The notes: generated from the sequence alone by a model not told the origin. Shown: positions 1 to 11,887, counted from the stretch's first letter. The stretch is DNA of 64,000 bases from Cupriavidus yeoncheonensis (GCF_905397275.1 NZ_CAJPUY010000002.1:310001-374000), one strand, 5' to 3'. Program-made: numbers and translations.

Positions 1-128
1 AGGAATATGTCTACGCCCTGTTCGACCTGCCGCGTCACCTGCTGCAGGAGCCCGTGGTCAGCCAGCAAGCCTTCCTGGCCGACTTCGCGCGCAATCCCGA
101 CACGCTCACGGGCCGCAAGCGCCCCTGA
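1..128 (+). CDS. C-terminal fragment of an unidentified protein
   Basis: An open frame enters from the left edge (first full codon at position 3) and ends at the TGA at 126-128. The visible 41 residues start EYVYALFDLPRHLL and end LTGRKRP. The frame is convergent with the RNA methylase gene downstream, and the codon use looks normal for this genome. The piece is too short for me to name a family, so I give no function. Confidence 0.5.
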   Translation, partial: EYVYALFDLPRHLLQEPVVSQQAFLADFARNPDTLTGRKRP

Positions 129-163
129 CGTTCAGGCGGCCGCCACGCCGCCCTTCAGGCCAC

Positions 164-1417
164 TCAGGCCGGCTGCGGCCCGCGGTTGCCGCCCCGCACC
201 ATGTCGAAGCGGAACAGGCGGCACTCGATATTGCCGTTGTAGAGCGGCGTGCGCCGCGACTCCTTGAGCCGCAGGCGCTTCGGCAGCGACAGATCCCCGG
301 TAAAGACCCAGGCCTGCCAGCCCGCGAAGTTCTGCTTGAGCGTGGTGGCGAAGGCGCTGGCGAACTGGTTGGCGGCGGCCTCCTCGGCCTCGTCGCGCGG
401 CATTTCGTCCTGGGCCATGCGGCGCTCGCCGCGCACCACGATCCGCTCGCCGTACGGCGGGTTCATCAGCAGCAGGCCAGGCTCGGCGAACGGCGGCTGC
501 GCGAAGCGCGCATCCACCTGCTTGGTACGGGCTTCGTCGTGCAGGCCGGCACGCGTCCAGTTGGCGTGCGCCATGGCCAGCATGTCGGTGGAGATGTCCG
601 ACCCGGCAATCTGCAGTCCATCGGTCGAAGCCAGCATGCGCGCGCGCTGGGCGTCCGCCTTGAGCTTCTGCCAGGCCTTGGTGTCCGCACCCTTGAGCCA
701 TTCGAAGGCAAAGCTGCGGCTGCCGCCCGGCGCGATATCGAGCGCCACTTGCGCGGCTTCGATCAGGAACGTGCCGCTGCCGCACATCGGGTCATAGAAC
801 GGCCGGCTGGTCTGGCCCCGCACCCAGCCCGCCAGGCGCAGGATGCCCGCCGCCAGGTTCTCCTTCAGCGGGGCCTCGCCTTTCTCCATGCGCCAGCCGC
901 GCTTGAACAGCGGCTCGCCGGTGGTATCGAGATACAGCGTGCAGTCGTGCTCGGTCAGGTGGGCATAGATGCGCACATCCGGGCTGACGGTATCCACGCT
1001 GGGCCGCGCGCCCAGTCGCTCGCGCATGCCATCGCAAACGCCGTCCTTGATGCGCAGCGCCGTGAAATTCAGGCTGCGCAGCGGCGACTTGGTGGAGGTC
1101 AGGTCCACGCGGATCGACTCGTCGGGCGAGAACCACTGCTCCCAGCGCTGGCTGCGCACCAGTGCATAGATATCATCCTCGTGCCGGTAGCCGCGCGCGG
1201 CCACGCGCATCAGGACGCGGCTGGCTATGCGCGAATGCAGGTTGACGGCGTATGCGGCCGCCAATTCGCCCGAAAAGCTGACGCCGCCCGGCACCTCGCG
1301 ATGCACCTCGAACGGAGCCAGCGACGCCATTCCGGGCCGCGCGGCGATCTCGCGCAGTTCTTCGGCCAGCGCGCCCTCGAGGCCGCGCGGGCAGGGAGCA
1401 AAGAAAGCTTGGGTCAT
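164..1417 (-). CDS. THUMP-domain class I SAM-dependent RNA methyltransferase (RlmL/YcbY-like)
   Basis: A 417-residue protein likely to methylate guanine N2 in 23S rRNA, by homology to the N-terminal half of E. coli RlmL. A THUMP/ferredoxin-like RNA-binding part (about 1-160) is followed by a Rossmann methylase. The SAM-site DPMCGSGTFLIEA lies near residue 215 and the catalytic LLMNPPYGER near 318; NPPY is the signature of amino-group methylases. The start gives ATGACCCAAGC and an N-terminus, MTQAFFAPCPRGLE, typical of the family. It is about 400 residues, so it lacks the second (RlmK) methylase half of the E. coli fusion. The exact target base is inferred. Confidence 0.85.
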   Translation of the reverse strand: MTQAFFAPCPRGLEGALAEELREIAARPGMASLAPFEVHREVPGGVSFSGELAAAYAVNLHSRIASRVLMRVAARGYRHEDDIYALVRSQRWEQWFSPDESIRVDLTSTKSPLRSLNFTALRIKDGVCDGMRERLGARPSVDTVSPDVRIYAHLTEHDCTLYLDTTGEPLFKRGWRMEKGEAPLKENLAAGILRLAGWVRGQTSRPFYDPMCGSGTFLIEAAQVALDIAPGGSRSFAFEWLKGADTKAWQKLKADAQRARMLASTDGLQIAGSDISTDMLAMAHANWTRAGLHDEARTKQVDARFAQPPFAEPGLLLMNPPYGERIVVRGERRMAQDEMPRDEAEEAAANQFASAFATTLKQNFAGWQAWVFTGDLSLPKRLRLKESRRTPLYNGNIECRLFRFDMVRGGNRGPQPA

Positions 1418-1437
1418 GGATTCAGGTTTCCTGCAAA

Positions 1438-1461
1438 CAAAAACGTCCGCCGTGGCGGACG
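1438..1461 (-). terminator. Rho-independent terminator after the isomerase gene
   Basis: An 8-bp inverted repeat (CGTCCGCC at 1444-1451 with GGCGGACG at 1454-1461) is followed on the minus strand by TTTTTGTTTG. It lies between the stop of the isomerase gene (1490) and the start of the RNA methylase gene (1417), so it should end the upstream transcript. Confidence 0.65.
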
Positions 1462-1489
1462 GTAAGATCAGATTAGCCTAGGCGACGGT

Positions 1490-2095
1490 TCAACCAGCCG
1501 CCAGTGCGCGGTCGAGGAAGTCGAGCCGGTCCTGGCCCCAGTAGGGCTGGCCGTCATAGACGTACCACGGGGCGCCGAACACGCCTGCCGAGATCGCGTC
1601 CTGGGTGTTCTGCGCGTAGGCGGCCAGCACGGCCTGCGCCTCGCTGGCCTTGAGCAGGCTGGCGCCGTCGAGGCCCGCCTCGTCGGCCAGCTGCGCGAGC
1701 GTGGCGGCATCCGCGATATTGCGTTGCTGGGCCCAGAGCGCCGTGCCAATGGCGCCGAGGAGCTCCATGGCGCGCGCGGTGCCATGTGCCAGCTGGGTCG
1801 CGATGATCAGCTTGCTGGCCGGGTCGCCGGACACCGGGAAATACGTCGGCTGCACATTCAGCGGCTTGCCCAGGAACTCGCTCCAGCGGACCAGCTCGAC
1901 CAGCCGGTACGCCTGGCGCTGCGGCGGGCGCTGCGCGAGCGGCAGGCCGCCGGACACCGAGAACACCTTGCCGAGATCGCACGGCTTCAGGTTGACCTGG
2001 GCGCCGTGGCTGGCCGCGATGGCGGCAAAGCGCTCATGCCCGAGGTAGACGTACGGAGACTGCGGCGAGAAATAGTAATCGACCTGCTTGCTCAT
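1490..2095 (-). CDS. 2-hydroxychromene-2-carboxylate isomerase family protein (DsbA-like/GST kappa fold)
   Basis: A 201-residue protein of the DsbA-like thioredoxin superfamily. The N-terminus MSKQVDYYFSPQSPYVYLGH has the SPQSPY loop; the serine there takes the place of the thioredoxin cysteine and binds glutathione in kappa-class GSTs and HCCA isomerases. Downstream GAPWYVYDGQPYWGQDRL matches the conserved C-terminal segment of the family (GAPWFVVDGEPFWGQDRL-like). NahD-type members act in naphthalene catabolism, but no ring-degradation genes are nearby, so the substrate here is unknown. A terminator follows the gene. Confidence 0.82.
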   Translation of the reverse strand: MSKQVDYYFSPQSPYVYLGHERFAAIAASHGAQVNLKPCDLGKVFSVSGGLPLAQRPPQRQAYRLVELVRWSEFLGKPLNVQPTYFPVSGDPASKLIIATQLAHGTARAMELLGAIGTALWAQQRNIADAATLAQLADEAGLDGASLLKASEAQAVLAAYAQNTQDAISAGVFGAPWYVYDGQPYWGQDRLDFLDRALAAG

Positions 2096-2132
2096 CTTTC
2101 GCTCGATTGGGAGAGTCGCGACGGACCGGGTT

Positions 2133-2555
2133 TCAGAACGGCTTGACCACCACCAGGATCACCACCGCCAGCAATACCAGAACGGGCAGTTCGTTGAACC
2201 AGCGGTAGAAGGTATGCGAGCGGGTGTTGCCGCCCGCCTCGAACTTCTTCAGCAGCCTGCCACAGCCGTGGTGGTAGCCGATCAGCACCACCACCAGCGC
2301 CAGCTTGGCATGCATCCAGCCCTGCCCCGGACCGCGGCCGATGCCGTAACCGAGATACAGCCACAGCCCGAACACCACCGCCGGCACGGCCAGCATGGTC
2401 ATGAAGCGGTACAGCTTGCGCGCCATCAGCAGCAGACGCTGCGTGCCGGCGGGCTCGGTCTCCATGGCCAGGTTGACGAAGATGCGCGGCAGGTAGAACA
2501 GGCCGGCAAACCAGGACACGACAAAGACGATATGAAGCGCTTTGACCCAGAGCAT
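2133..2555 (-). CDS. hemJ: Protoporphyrinogen IX oxidase HemJ
   Basis: A small inner-membrane protein that oxidises protoporphyrinogen IX to protoporphyrin IX in haem synthesis. From the ATG at 2555 it is 140 residues, the usual HemJ length; an in-frame codon 17 residues further up is less likely. The sequence begins MLWVKALHIVFVVSWFAGLF with the conserved early histidine, and has the HAKLALVVVLIGYHHG segment typical of HemJ (UPF0093). About four hydrophobic membrane segments are visible. It lies 36 nt upstream of nothing convergent and about 65 nt from the stop of proA, in the same direction as its neighbours. Confidence 0.88.
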   Translation of the reverse strand: MLWVKALHIVFVVSWFAGLFYLPRIFVNLAMETEPAGTQRLLLMARKLYRFMTMLAVPAVVFGLWLYLGYGIGRGPGQGWMHAKLALVVVLIGYHHGCGRLLKKFEAGGNTRSHTFYRWFNELPVLVLLAVVILVVVKPF

Positions 2556-2619
2556 TCCGTGAAACGTTGCAGCAGCAGTTGTTGTTCTTGGCGGCGGGCA
2601 TGGCATGCCGCGCCGGTTC

Positions 2620-3900
2620 TCAGGTGCGGATCTCGCCGTGGCCGAACACCACGTACTTCAGCGACGTCAGCCCTTCCAGCCCGACCGGGCCGCGCGCGTG
2701 CAGCTTGTCATTGGAGATACCGATCTCCGCCCCCAGGCCATATTCAAAGCCATCGGCAAAGCGCGTCGACGCATTGATCATCACGCTGGCCGAATCGACC
2801 TCGCGGATGAAACGCATGCCGGTCGAGTAGTTCTCGGTGATGATCGAATCGGTATGGTGCGAACCGTATTCGTTGATATGCGCGACGGCCTCGTCCAGCC
2901 CGGGCACGGTCTTGATGGCGAGGATCGGGGCCAGGTATTCCAGGCGCCAGTCGTCCTCGGTGGCATCGACCAGTCCACTGAAGCCCGCGGCCTCCAGCGT
3001 GGCACGGGTAGCCGGGCAGACGCGCAGCTCGACGCCCTTCTCCTGGTAGATGCGGCACAGCGGCGGCAGCGCGCGCGCGGCAATGTCCTGCGACACCAGC
3101 AGCGTTTCCATGGTGTTGCACGGGGCGTAGCGCTGGGTCTTGGCGTTGTCGCAGACACGCACGGCCTTGTCGAGGTCGGCGTCGGCGTCGATGAACACGT
3201 GGCAGATGCCGTCCAGGTGCTTGATCATCGGCACGCGCGCTTCTTCCATCAGCCGCGCGATCAGGCTCTTGCCGCCGCGCGGGACGATCACGTCGACATA
3301 TTCGGTCATCGTGATCAGGCGCCCGACCGCGGCGCGGTCCGTCGTCTCGATGACCTGCACGGCCTCGGGCGGCAGGCCGGCGCTGGCCAGGCCTTCGGCC
3401 ACCAGCGCGGCCAGCGCGGTGTTGGATTCGATCGCTTCCGAGCCGCCGCGCAGGATCGTGGCATTGCCCGACTTCAGGCACAGCGCCGCCGCGTCGATGG
3501 TCACGTTGGGGCGCGACTCGTAGATGATGCCGATCACGCCGAGCGGCACGCGCATCTGACCGACCTGGATGCCGGTCGGGCGGAACTTCATGTTCGAGAT
3601 CTCGCCGATCGGGTCGGCGAGCGCGGCGATCTGCTCCAGGCCCTCGGCCATCGTCTTGATGGCCTTGTCCGACAGCGTCAGGCGGTCGATGAAGGCGGCG
3701 TCCTGGCCGTTGGCGCGGGCGCGCTCGAGATCGCGCGCATTGACGGCCTTGAGCTTGTCGGCGTCACGACGGATCGCCGCGGCGATGGTCAGCAGCGCGC
3801 GGTTCTTGTCGGCGGTGGAGGCACGCGCCATCGCGCGCGATGCCGCGCGTGCCTGGCGGCCGACGCGGTCCATGTATTGGTTGAGGTCGAGCTCGGTCAT
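2620..3900 (-). CDS. proA: Gamma-glutamyl phosphate reductase
   Basis: Second step of proline synthesis: NADPH-dependent reduction of gamma-glutamyl phosphate to glutamate semialdehyde, in the cytosol. From ATG 3900 the protein is 426 residues ([14 protein letters not shown]), the family length; the open frame runs 23 codons further but has no support. The catalytic cysteine sits in [13 protein letters not shown], and the C-terminal region has the conserved [20 protein letters not shown]. It is downstream of holA (72-nt gap carrying a small palindromic repeat), probably in the leuS-lptE-holA transcript or its tail. No proB is in the window. Confidence 0.96.
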   Translation of the reverse strand: MTELDLNQYMDRVGRQARAASRAMARASTADKNRALLTIAAAIRRDADKLKAVNARDLERARANGQDAAFIDRLTLSDKAIKTMAEGLEQIAALADPIGEISNMKFRPTGIQVGQMRVPLGVIGIIYESRPNVTIDAAALCLKSGNATILRGGSEAIESNTALAALVAEGLASAGLPPEAVQVIETTDRAAVGRLITMTEYVDVIVPRGGKSLIARLMEEARVPMIKHLDGICHVFIDADADLDKAVRVCDNAKTQRYAPCNTMETLLVSQDIAARALPPLCRIYQEKGVELRVCPATRATLEAAGFSGLVDATEDDWRLEYLAPILAIKTVPGLDEAVAHINEYGSHHTDSIITENYSTGMRFIREVDSASVMINASTRFADGFEYGLGAEIGISNDKLHARGPVGLEGLTSLKYVVFGHGEIRT

Positions 3901-3912
3901 GTTCGTGGCCTT

Positions 3913-3959
3913 CAGACGACGGCCGTCTGAGAATGTTTCTTCCCTCCCGCGAGCGGGAG
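3913..3959. repeat. Two small inverted repeats between holA and proA
   Basis: CAGACG at 3913-3918 pairs with CGTCTG at 3924-3929, and CTCCCGC at 3944-3950 pairs with GCGGGAG at 3953-3959. The second is followed by AGCGG, giving the string GGGAGAGCGG that recurs in the 26-bp palindrome at 56,388. Neither has a T-run, so they look like dispersed extragenic palindromes or mRNA-processing hairpins, not terminators. Confidence 0.5.
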
Positions 3960-3972
3960 AGCGGGGCAAGGA

Positions 3973-5031
3973 TCAGCGCGCGATCAGCAGCGCCAGCTGC
4001 TGCAGGCCATCCCATGGCTCTGCTGGCAAGGGGCCGCTGCCCAGTGGCGGCAGGTCGGACAAACCCTTCACCTGCCGGTCCAGCCGCGCGGCCATGGCCA
4101 GCGCCGCATCGAGCCGCGCCTGCGTCAGCCGCTGCGCGGCCTGTGGCACCAGGCGTTCGCGCGGGCCCCAGACCCGCAGCTCGCGCATCAGCACGGCGGC
4201 GGGCTTGCCGGCCGCAATGCCTTGCCGGACCTTGGATAATACGCGAATTTCCTCGGTCAGCGCCCACAGCACCAGCACCGTGGCCTCGCCCTCGCCACGC
4301 AGCCCTTCGAGCATGCGCACCAGGCGCGGCACGTCGCCGCCCAGCATGGCTTCGGACAGCTTGAAGACGTCGTAGCGAGCCACGTTGAGCACCGCATCGT
4401 GCACCTGATCGAAGGTCAGCTCTCCGGGCGGATACAGCAGGCCGAGCTTCTGGATTTCCTGGTGGGCAGCCAGCAGGTTGCCTTCGACCTTGTCGGCAAT
4501 GAACTGCAGCGCGCGCCGGCCGGGCTCGCCGCCTTCCACGCGCTGCTGCTGCAGCGCCAGGCGCTCGCCCACCCAGGCCGGCAGCCGGGTGCGGTCCACG
4601 GAGTCGACCTTGATCGATACGCCCGCGCCTTCCAGCGCCTGGAACCACGCCGACTTGGACGCGGCAAAATCGAGTCGCGGCAGCGTGACCAGCATCACCA
4701 CGTCGGGCGACGGCTGGGCCGCGACGGCACGCAGCGCCTCGCCGCCGTCCTTGCCTGGCTTGCCCGACGGAATGCGCAGTTCGACGATCTTGCGGTCGCC
4801 GAACAGCGACATCGACTGCTGCGCCTCGACCAGCTGGCTCCAGTGGAAATTGCGCTCGGCCACAAGCACGTCGCGCTCGGAGAAACCGGCCTCGCGCGCG
4901 GTCTGGCGCAGGCGGTCGACGGCCTCGAGCACCAGCAGGTGCTCGTCGCCATGGACCACATACAGCGGCGCCAGGCCCTTGGCCCTGGCCTGCCGCAGGT
5001 GCGCGTCGAGTCCGTCTAGCTTGAGTTGCAT
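3973..5031 (-). CDS. holA: DNA polymerase III subunit delta
   Basis: The delta subunit opens the beta sliding clamp within the clamp-loader complex during replication. The protein is 352 residues, the usual size. The N-terminus MQLKLDGLDAHLRQARAKGLAPLYVVHGDEHLL carries the P-loop-like but ATP-inactive start of the family (YVVHGDE), and the C-terminal all-alpha domain (about 215-345) holds the collar. It starts 20 nt after the lptE stop, an arrangement (leuS-lptE-holA) conserved across proteobacteria, and is presumably co-transcribed with both. Confidence 0.95.
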   Translation of the reverse strand: MQLKLDGLDAHLRQARAKGLAPLYVVHGDEHLLVLEAVDRLRQTAREAGFSERDVLVAERNFHWSQLVEAQQSMSLFGDRKIVELRIPSGKPGKDGGEALRAVAAQPSPDVVMLVTLPRLDFAASKSAWFQALEGAGVSIKVDSVDRTRLPAWVGERLALQQQRVEGGEPGRRALQFIADKVEGNLLAAHQEIQKLGLLYPPGELTFDQVHDAVLNVARYDVFKLSEAMLGGDVPRLVRMLEGLRGEGEATVLVLWALTEEIRVLSKVRQGIAAGKPAAVLMRELRVWGPRERLVPQAAQRLTQARLDAALAMAARLDRQVKGLSDLPPLGSGPLPAEPWDGLQQLALLIAR

Positions 5032-5051
5032 GCCCGTGCGGTGGCCCGTAC

Positions 5052-5558
5052 TCAGATGACCTTGACCGCAGCCAGGCGACGCATCAGCTGCTGCACGATG
5101 TCGCGCTGCATGTCGCGGTAGAGCTGCTGCTCTTCGTAGTCCTTGGCCAGCGTATTGGCTTCGTTGTAGGTCAGGTCGCGCGTGAGCACGAGCTGCGACG
5201 GCGGGATCAGCTCCTTGCCGGCGGCATCGCGCAGGCGGAAGCTGAAGCGCTGCGTCAGGCGGTATTCACGCACCACGCCTTCGGTCGTGATCGACAGGAT
5301 GGTCTTGGTGCGGGTGTCCTGCAGCACGTCCAGCAGCGCGTCGGCCTCTTTCTGGTCGCTCACGACCGCGGTGTCCGATCCGCCGCGAATGGCGCGGCGC
5401 AGGTCCGAGCCCATCAGCGTATTGGGCGGAATGCCGATATAGAGCCGCTTGAACGCGAAGTCGGCATTGCCGCGCATATGGAAGCCACAGCCCGCCAGCA
5501 GGCCGGTGGCCAGCATCGCGGCGAGCAGCTTGCGGCGGCCCTTGTCCAGTCGATCCAT
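5052..5558 (-). CDS. lptE: LPS-assembly lipoprotein LptE
   Basis: Outer-membrane lipoprotein that plugs the LptD barrel and helps insert lipopolysaccharide. I chose ATG 5558 (168 residues, MDRLDKGRRKLLAAMLATG) because AAGGA lies ten bases upstream; an in-frame ATG at 5576 has a poorer site. The lipobox LLAGC follows a short hydrophobic stretch, so signal peptidase II processing is expected at the cysteine. The mature part opens GFHMRG, as is typical for LptE/RlpB. It lies 45 nt downstream of leuS. Confidence 0.92.
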   Translation of the reverse strand: MDRLDKGRRKLLAAMLATGLLAGCGFHMRGNADFAFKRLYIGIPPNTLMGSDLRRAIRGGSDTAVVSDQKEADALLDVLQDTRTKTILSITTEGVVREYRLTQRFSFRLRDAAGKELIPPSQLVLTRDLTYNEANTLAKDYEEQQLYRDMQRDIVQQLMRRLAAVKVI

Positions 5559-5603
5559 TCTCGGCGATTCCTTCATCCGCTTATCGGTTTCCGATCCCTG
5601 CGC

Positions 5604-8240
<2,637 letters not shown>

Positions 8241-8301
8241 TCAGGACAACGGTCTGCGCGGCGTCTGGCATGCCCGCATCCGGGGGACAGGAAGGCAGAC
8301 G

Positions 8302-8328
8302 GCGGGCGCCCGCTTGAGCGGCGCCCGC
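8302..8328. other. GC-rich hairpin in the dapB-leuS interval
   Basis: A perfect 9-bp stem (GCGGGCGCC at 8302-8310 with GGCGCCCGC at 8320-8328) with a 9-nt loop. There is no T-tract on either strand, so it is not a classical terminator. In a dapB-leuS read-through transcript it would sit in the leuS 5' leader, about 75 nt before its start. Function unknown. Confidence 0.4.
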
Positions 8329-8403
8329 CAGTCGTGCAATGCGAAAGAAGGTGATTATAACCGTGCGGCAGCGCCATCACGGCCACGGCTGCCAGGCCCG
8401 GCC

Positions 8404-9201
8404 TTACTTCAGGCCGAGCACGTCCTGCATGTCGAACAGGCCGTTCGGCTTGTCGGCCAGGAAGCGGGCCGCGCGCACCGCACCATCGGCGTATGACTGG
8501 CGGCTCGACGACTTGTGGCTGATCTCGATGCGCTCGCCGATGCCGGCGAACATCACGGTGTGGTCGCCGACGATGTCCCCGCCGCGCACGGTGGCAAAAC
8601 CGATGGAATCCGGATCGCGCTCGCCGGTGTGGCCTTCGCGGGCAAAGACTCCGCAGGTCTTCAGGTCGCGGCCCAGTGCCTTGGCCACCACCTCACCCAT
8701 GGCCAGCGCCGTGCCCGACGGAGCATCGACCTTGAAGCGGTGATGGGCTTCGATGATCTCGATGTCGTAGCCGGTGGAAAGGAGCTTTGCCGCCACTTCG
8801 AGCAGCTTGAAGGTGGCATTGACGCCCACGCTCATATTGGCGGCGAAGACGATGCCGACGGACTTGGCGGCTTCGGCCAGCGCGGCCTTGCCGGCATCAT
8901 CGAAGCCGGTCGTGCCGATCACCATCTTCACGCCCAGGCGCCTGGCAGCGGCCAGGTGGGCCAGCGTGCCCTCGGGGCGGGTGAAGTCGATCAGGCAGTC
9001 GGCTCCGGCCAGGCCGGCATCCAGGTCGTCCGTAATCGCCACGCCGGTCTGGCGGCCCAGCAGCAGGCCGGCGTCCTGGCCCAGCGCGGGCGAGCCGGGC
9101 ACGTCGAGCGCGCCCGACAGCGAGACCCCTTCGGTGGCAAGAACGTGTTCGATCAGCATGCGGCCCATGCGGCCGGATGCGCCAGCAATGGCGATGTTCA
9201 T
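8404..9201 (-). CDS. dapB: 4-hydroxy-tetrahydrodipicolinate reductase
   Basis: NAD(P)H-dependent reductase of the diaminopimelate/lysine pathway. It has 265 residues, the normal length. The N-terminal dinucleotide site is [12 protein letters not shown], and the substrate and catalytic segment is [19 protein letters not shown], with the His-His and Lys of the family. It lies downstream of bamE in the same direction, separated by 90 nt that include a probable terminator, so the two may be separate units. Confidence 0.97.
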   Translation of the reverse strand: MNIAIAGASGRMGRMLIEHVLATEGVSLSGALDVPGSPALGQDAGLLLGRQTGVAITDDLDAGLAGADCLIDFTRPEGTLAHLAAARRLGVKMVIGTTGFDDAGKAALAEAAKSVGIVFAANMSVGVNATFKLLEVAAKLLSTGYDIEIIEAHHRFKVDAPSGTALAMGEVVAKALGRDLKTCGVFAREGHTGERDPDSIGFATVRGGDIVGDHTVMFAGIGERIEISHKSSSRQSYADGAVRAARFLADKPNGLFDMQDVLGLK

Positions 9202-9223
9202 GGTGTTTTACCTGGCGATATCG

Positions 9224-9251
9224 GAAAACGGCCGGTCGCAAAGCGCCGGCC
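9224..9251 (-). terminator. Probable terminator after bamE
   Basis: GGCCGG (9230-9235) pairs with CCGGCC (9246-9251), and the stem extends inward with a one-base bulge around an AAA loop. On the minus strand the stem is followed by GTTTTCC. The short, interrupted T-tract keeps confidence moderate. It sits between the stop of bamE and the start of dapB. Confidence 0.45.
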
Positions 9252-9291
9252 GGAAGTCTGGATGCGGGCGGCCTGGCCGCTGCGGCGTGCT

Positions 9292-9921
9292 TCAGTTCGA
9301 CTGCGTAGCGGCTTCCTGTTTGGCGGCTTCCTGTTGCGTGCCGGCCGCCGGCGTCGCCGTCGTGGCCGCCGGCGCTGCGCCTTGCTGCTCAACGGGTGCC
9401 GCAGGGGCCTCTTGCGGTGTGGCGGGTGCCGCCGTTGGCGCGGGCGCCGCGGCCTGGGCGCCAGAACTGCCGCCGATACCGGGCCTCTGGTCCTTCAGCG
9501 CCTTCTTCATGCCGTCAATTTCGGCAATCAGCTCGTATTCGGACGGCAGCTCGTCACCGCCAAACTTCACCAGCTTGTCGCCATCGAAGTAGACAGTGAA
9601 GCGGCGCTGCTGCACGACCGGGGTATTACCCCGGCGGAAGGAGAAGACGTAATCCCAGCGATCGCTATGGAAGACGTCGGTCAGCAGCGGCGTGCCCAGC
9701 AGGAATTTGACCTGGTCGCGGGTCATGCCCTCGTGCAGTTGCGAAGCCGCCTCACGCGAGACGAAGTTGCCCTGCACGATATTGATCCGGTACGGCGTGA
9801 TGACGTTGGCGACCTTGCGCGAGGTGGAGTCGTAGGTCGAGCAGGCGCCGGCCAGCAGCGCGACGGCCAGCAGAGAAAACACCAGCGTCGGGCGCATGGC
9901 AGACGAACGGGATGAACGCAT
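9292..9921 (-). CDS. bamE: Outer membrane protein assembly factor BamE (OmlA/SmpA)
   Basis: Lipoprotein of the BAM complex, which folds beta-barrels into the outer membrane. The protein has 209 residues with a signal peptide ending in LLAGACSTYD; the -3 position is Ala, a slightly weak lipobox. The BamE fold covers about 40-140 (NIVQGNFVSREAASQLHEGMTRDQVKFLLGTP, then DVFHSDRWDYVFSF). The last 70 residues are Ala/Pro/Gln-rich and look disordered, an extension common in this lineage and absent from E. coli BamE. It is divergent from fur with a 186-nt shared upstream region. Confidence 0.93.
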   Translation of the reverse strand: MRSSRSSAMRPTLVFSLLAVALLAGACSTYDSTSRKVANVITPYRINIVQGNFVSREAASQLHEGMTRDQVKFLLGTPLLTDVFHSDRWDYVFSFRRGNTPVVQQRRFTVYFDGDKLVKFGGDELPSEYELIAEIDGMKKALKDQRPGIGGSSGAQAAAPAPTAAPATPQEAPAAPVEQQGAAPAATTATPAAGTQQEAAKQEAATQSN

Positions 9922-10107
9922 TTATCTCGCTTCCAGAGGGAAAGGAAAGTGCCGACAGGGGCATTTCCGCCGTGCGGCGGCTGCCTGGTCTGCCACGGCA
10001 TCCGGCGGGCTGAAGCCGCCTTGGCTGGCCTTGGCACCGGGCGACTTTTGTCGCCAAAACCCTTATGATTCAACTATCCAGACATTGTACTCTAGGGAGT
10101 CACGCCC

Positions 10108-10539
10108 ATGCCGAGTCCGGCAGACCTCAAGAATATCGGCCTGAAGGCGACCGTCCCCCGGCTGAAGATCCTTGAGATTTTTCAGACCAGTGAGCAGCGC
10201 CACCTGAGCGCTGAAGACGTCTACCGAATCCTGCTCAATGAGCATATGGATATCGGTCTGGCGACCGTTTACCGCGTGCTGACGCAGTTCGAGCAAGCTG
10301 GCCTGCTTTCGCGCAACAACTTCGAGTCCGGCAAGGCCATCTTCGAACTCAACGAAGGCAAGCACCACGACCACCTGGTGTGTCTCGATTGCGGCCGCGT
10401 GGAAGAGTTCTTCGACGGCGAGATCGAGCAACGCCAGCAAAGCATTGCGCGCGAGCGCGGCTTTGCACTGCAGGAACATGCATTGTCGCTGTATGGCAAT
10501 TGCACCAAGACCGACTGTCCCCACAGACCAAAACGATAA
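10108..10539 (+). CDS. fur: Ferric uptake regulator Fur
   Basis: Fe2+-dependent repressor of iron uptake genes. It has 143 residues. A winged-helix DNA-binding half (about 1-85) includes [17 protein letters not shown], the recognition region. The dimerisation and metal half carries [16 protein letters not shown] and a C-terminal CTKTDCPHR, so both structural zinc CxxC-type pairs are present. GGGAG precedes the ATG. It is followed by a strong bidirectional terminator. Likely targets in the same window are the two TonB-dependent receptor genes (candidate boxes at 49,497 and 54,845). Confidence 0.97.
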   Translation: MPSPADLKNIGLKATVPRLKILEIFQTSEQRHLSAEDVYRILLNEHMDIGLATVYRVLTQFEQAGLLSRNNFESGKAIFELNEGKHHDHLVCLDCGRVEEFFDGEIEQRQQSIARERGFALQEHALSLYGNCTKTDCPHRPKR

Positions 10540-10576
10540 GCCGGCCGCCGCCTGCGCGCGGCGGGACGCAAGCAAG

Positions 10577-10605
10577 AAAAAACCGGCGCCGAGGCGCCGG
10601 TTTTT
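10577..10605. terminator. Bidirectional terminator between fur and a LysR gene
   Basis: A perfect 10-bp stem (AACCGGCGCC at 10,581-10,590 with GGCGCCGGTT at 10,593-10,602) has A-runs on the left and T-runs on the right, so it can stop transcription from either side. It separates the convergent fur and LysR genes. Confidence 0.9.
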
Positions 10606-10629
10606 CATGGATCCGCGTGCGGCCTCCGG

Positions 10630-11616
10630 TCAGGGCGCCTCGACGTCCTGCTCGGCCACCATGCGCAGCGGCCTGGCCGCGGGCACGCCGACGAATTCAC
10701 CGACCACCTGGCGGAACAGGCCACGCGCCCATACCAGCATCGGGTGCGTGTTGCGGCTGCGGTGCCAGAACATATTCAGGCCTACCGTGGTGTTCAGTTC
10801 AGCTGGCAGCGGGAACGCCCTGAGGCCGTAGGTTTCGCAGGCCATGTCCTTGGTCAGGGCATTGACCGTGAAGATCATGTCGGTCTGCGCCGCGAGTTCG
10901 GCCTGCGCGCGCCACGAATGTACGGTCAGCGTGGCATTGCGCTTCAGTCCGCGCTGCTGCAGCGCGTAGTCCAGCGGAATCAGCGAGGGCGCCGGCCGGC
11001 CCGCGCTGCCCGAGTGCGCCATGAAGATGTGGCCGCAGTCGAGATACTGCTCCAGCGTGCACTGGCCCTTCAGCAAGGGATGGTTCTTGCGCGCGCACAC
11101 CCACAGGCTCAGCGACGTGACCATTTCCTCGACGATTTCCGGGTGCCGCGTCGGGAACGGCGAAAACGCCAGGTCAAGCTCGTTGGCGCGCATCGAGGCC
11201 ACGTCGCTTTCCCAGGAATGGGATTCGACCAGCTTGATATGCAGCTCGGGCGCGAGCTGCTTGATGCGCAGCACGAAGCGGTTGAACACCGTGTCGCCGA
11301 GTTCGGCGGCAAAGCCAATGCTCAGCGTGCCGGTCGCGATGGCCGGATCGAAATTGTCGGCATCGCCTTCATTGATCGACGACCACAGGTCCAGCATGTC
11401 GCGGATCTTGGGGCCCAGTTCAAGCGCGCGCGGCGTGGGCGTAAGCCCGTGCGGCACGCGGATAAAGAGCGGATCGTCGAAGATCTCGCGCAGCCGGCCC
11501 AGCGAATGCGACACGGCCGGGGCCGTCATGTGCATTTTCTCCGCGACATAGGTCGCGTTCCGCTTGCTCAGCAGTTCGGTGAAAATCACAAGAAGCTTGG
11601 TGTCCACGTTCACCAT
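10630..11616 (-). CDS. LysR-family transcriptional regulator
   Basis: A 328-residue LysR-type regulator. The N-terminal winged helix-turn-helix is at about 6-66 (ATYVAEKMHMTAPAVSHSLG as its HTH core, then REIFDDPLFIRVPHGLTPT), followed by a periplasmic-binding-like effector domain with an FSPFPTRHPEIVEEM region. It is convergent with fur and divergent from the flavin-reductase-like gene (271-nt gap), so control of that neighbour is plausible under the usual LysR arrangement. The effector is unknown. Confidence 0.9.
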   Translation of the reverse strand: MVNVDTKLLVIFTELLSKRNATYVAEKMHMTAPAVSHSLGRLREIFDDPLFIRVPHGLTPTPRALELGPKIRDMLDLWSSINEGDADNFDPAIATGTLSIGFAAELGDTVFNRFVLRIKQLAPELHIKLVESHSWESDVASMRANELDLAFSPFPTRHPEIVEEMVTSLSLWVCARKNHPLLKGQCTLEQYLDCGHIFMAHSGSAGRPAPSLIPLDYALQQRGLKRNATLTVHSWRAQAELAAQTDMIFTVNALTKDMACETYGLRAFPLPAELNTTVGLNMFWHRSRNTHPMLVWARGLFRQVVGEFVGVPAARPLRMVAEQDVEAP

Positions 11617-11887
11617 GATCAGGCCCTGTTCCGATTTATTCTCATTAACGATGGCCCCGCGACTTGCACTGGCTGCACATCAGATATCAACGGCTCGTTA
11701 TCAGTGTAAGTGGAAAAAACGGCAGCGGAAAGCAGATTCGGCATTTCGCTCCCCGCAATGGTCAGCCTTTTCCCATCAATATGAGGAAATTCCTCACCTT
11801 TTCCGTGAAATTCCGGCGCTTGCCACAGGCCGGCAAACGCATCGCGGGCGGCGTATAGTCGGGATTCCCGATCTCGATCATGCGCCT

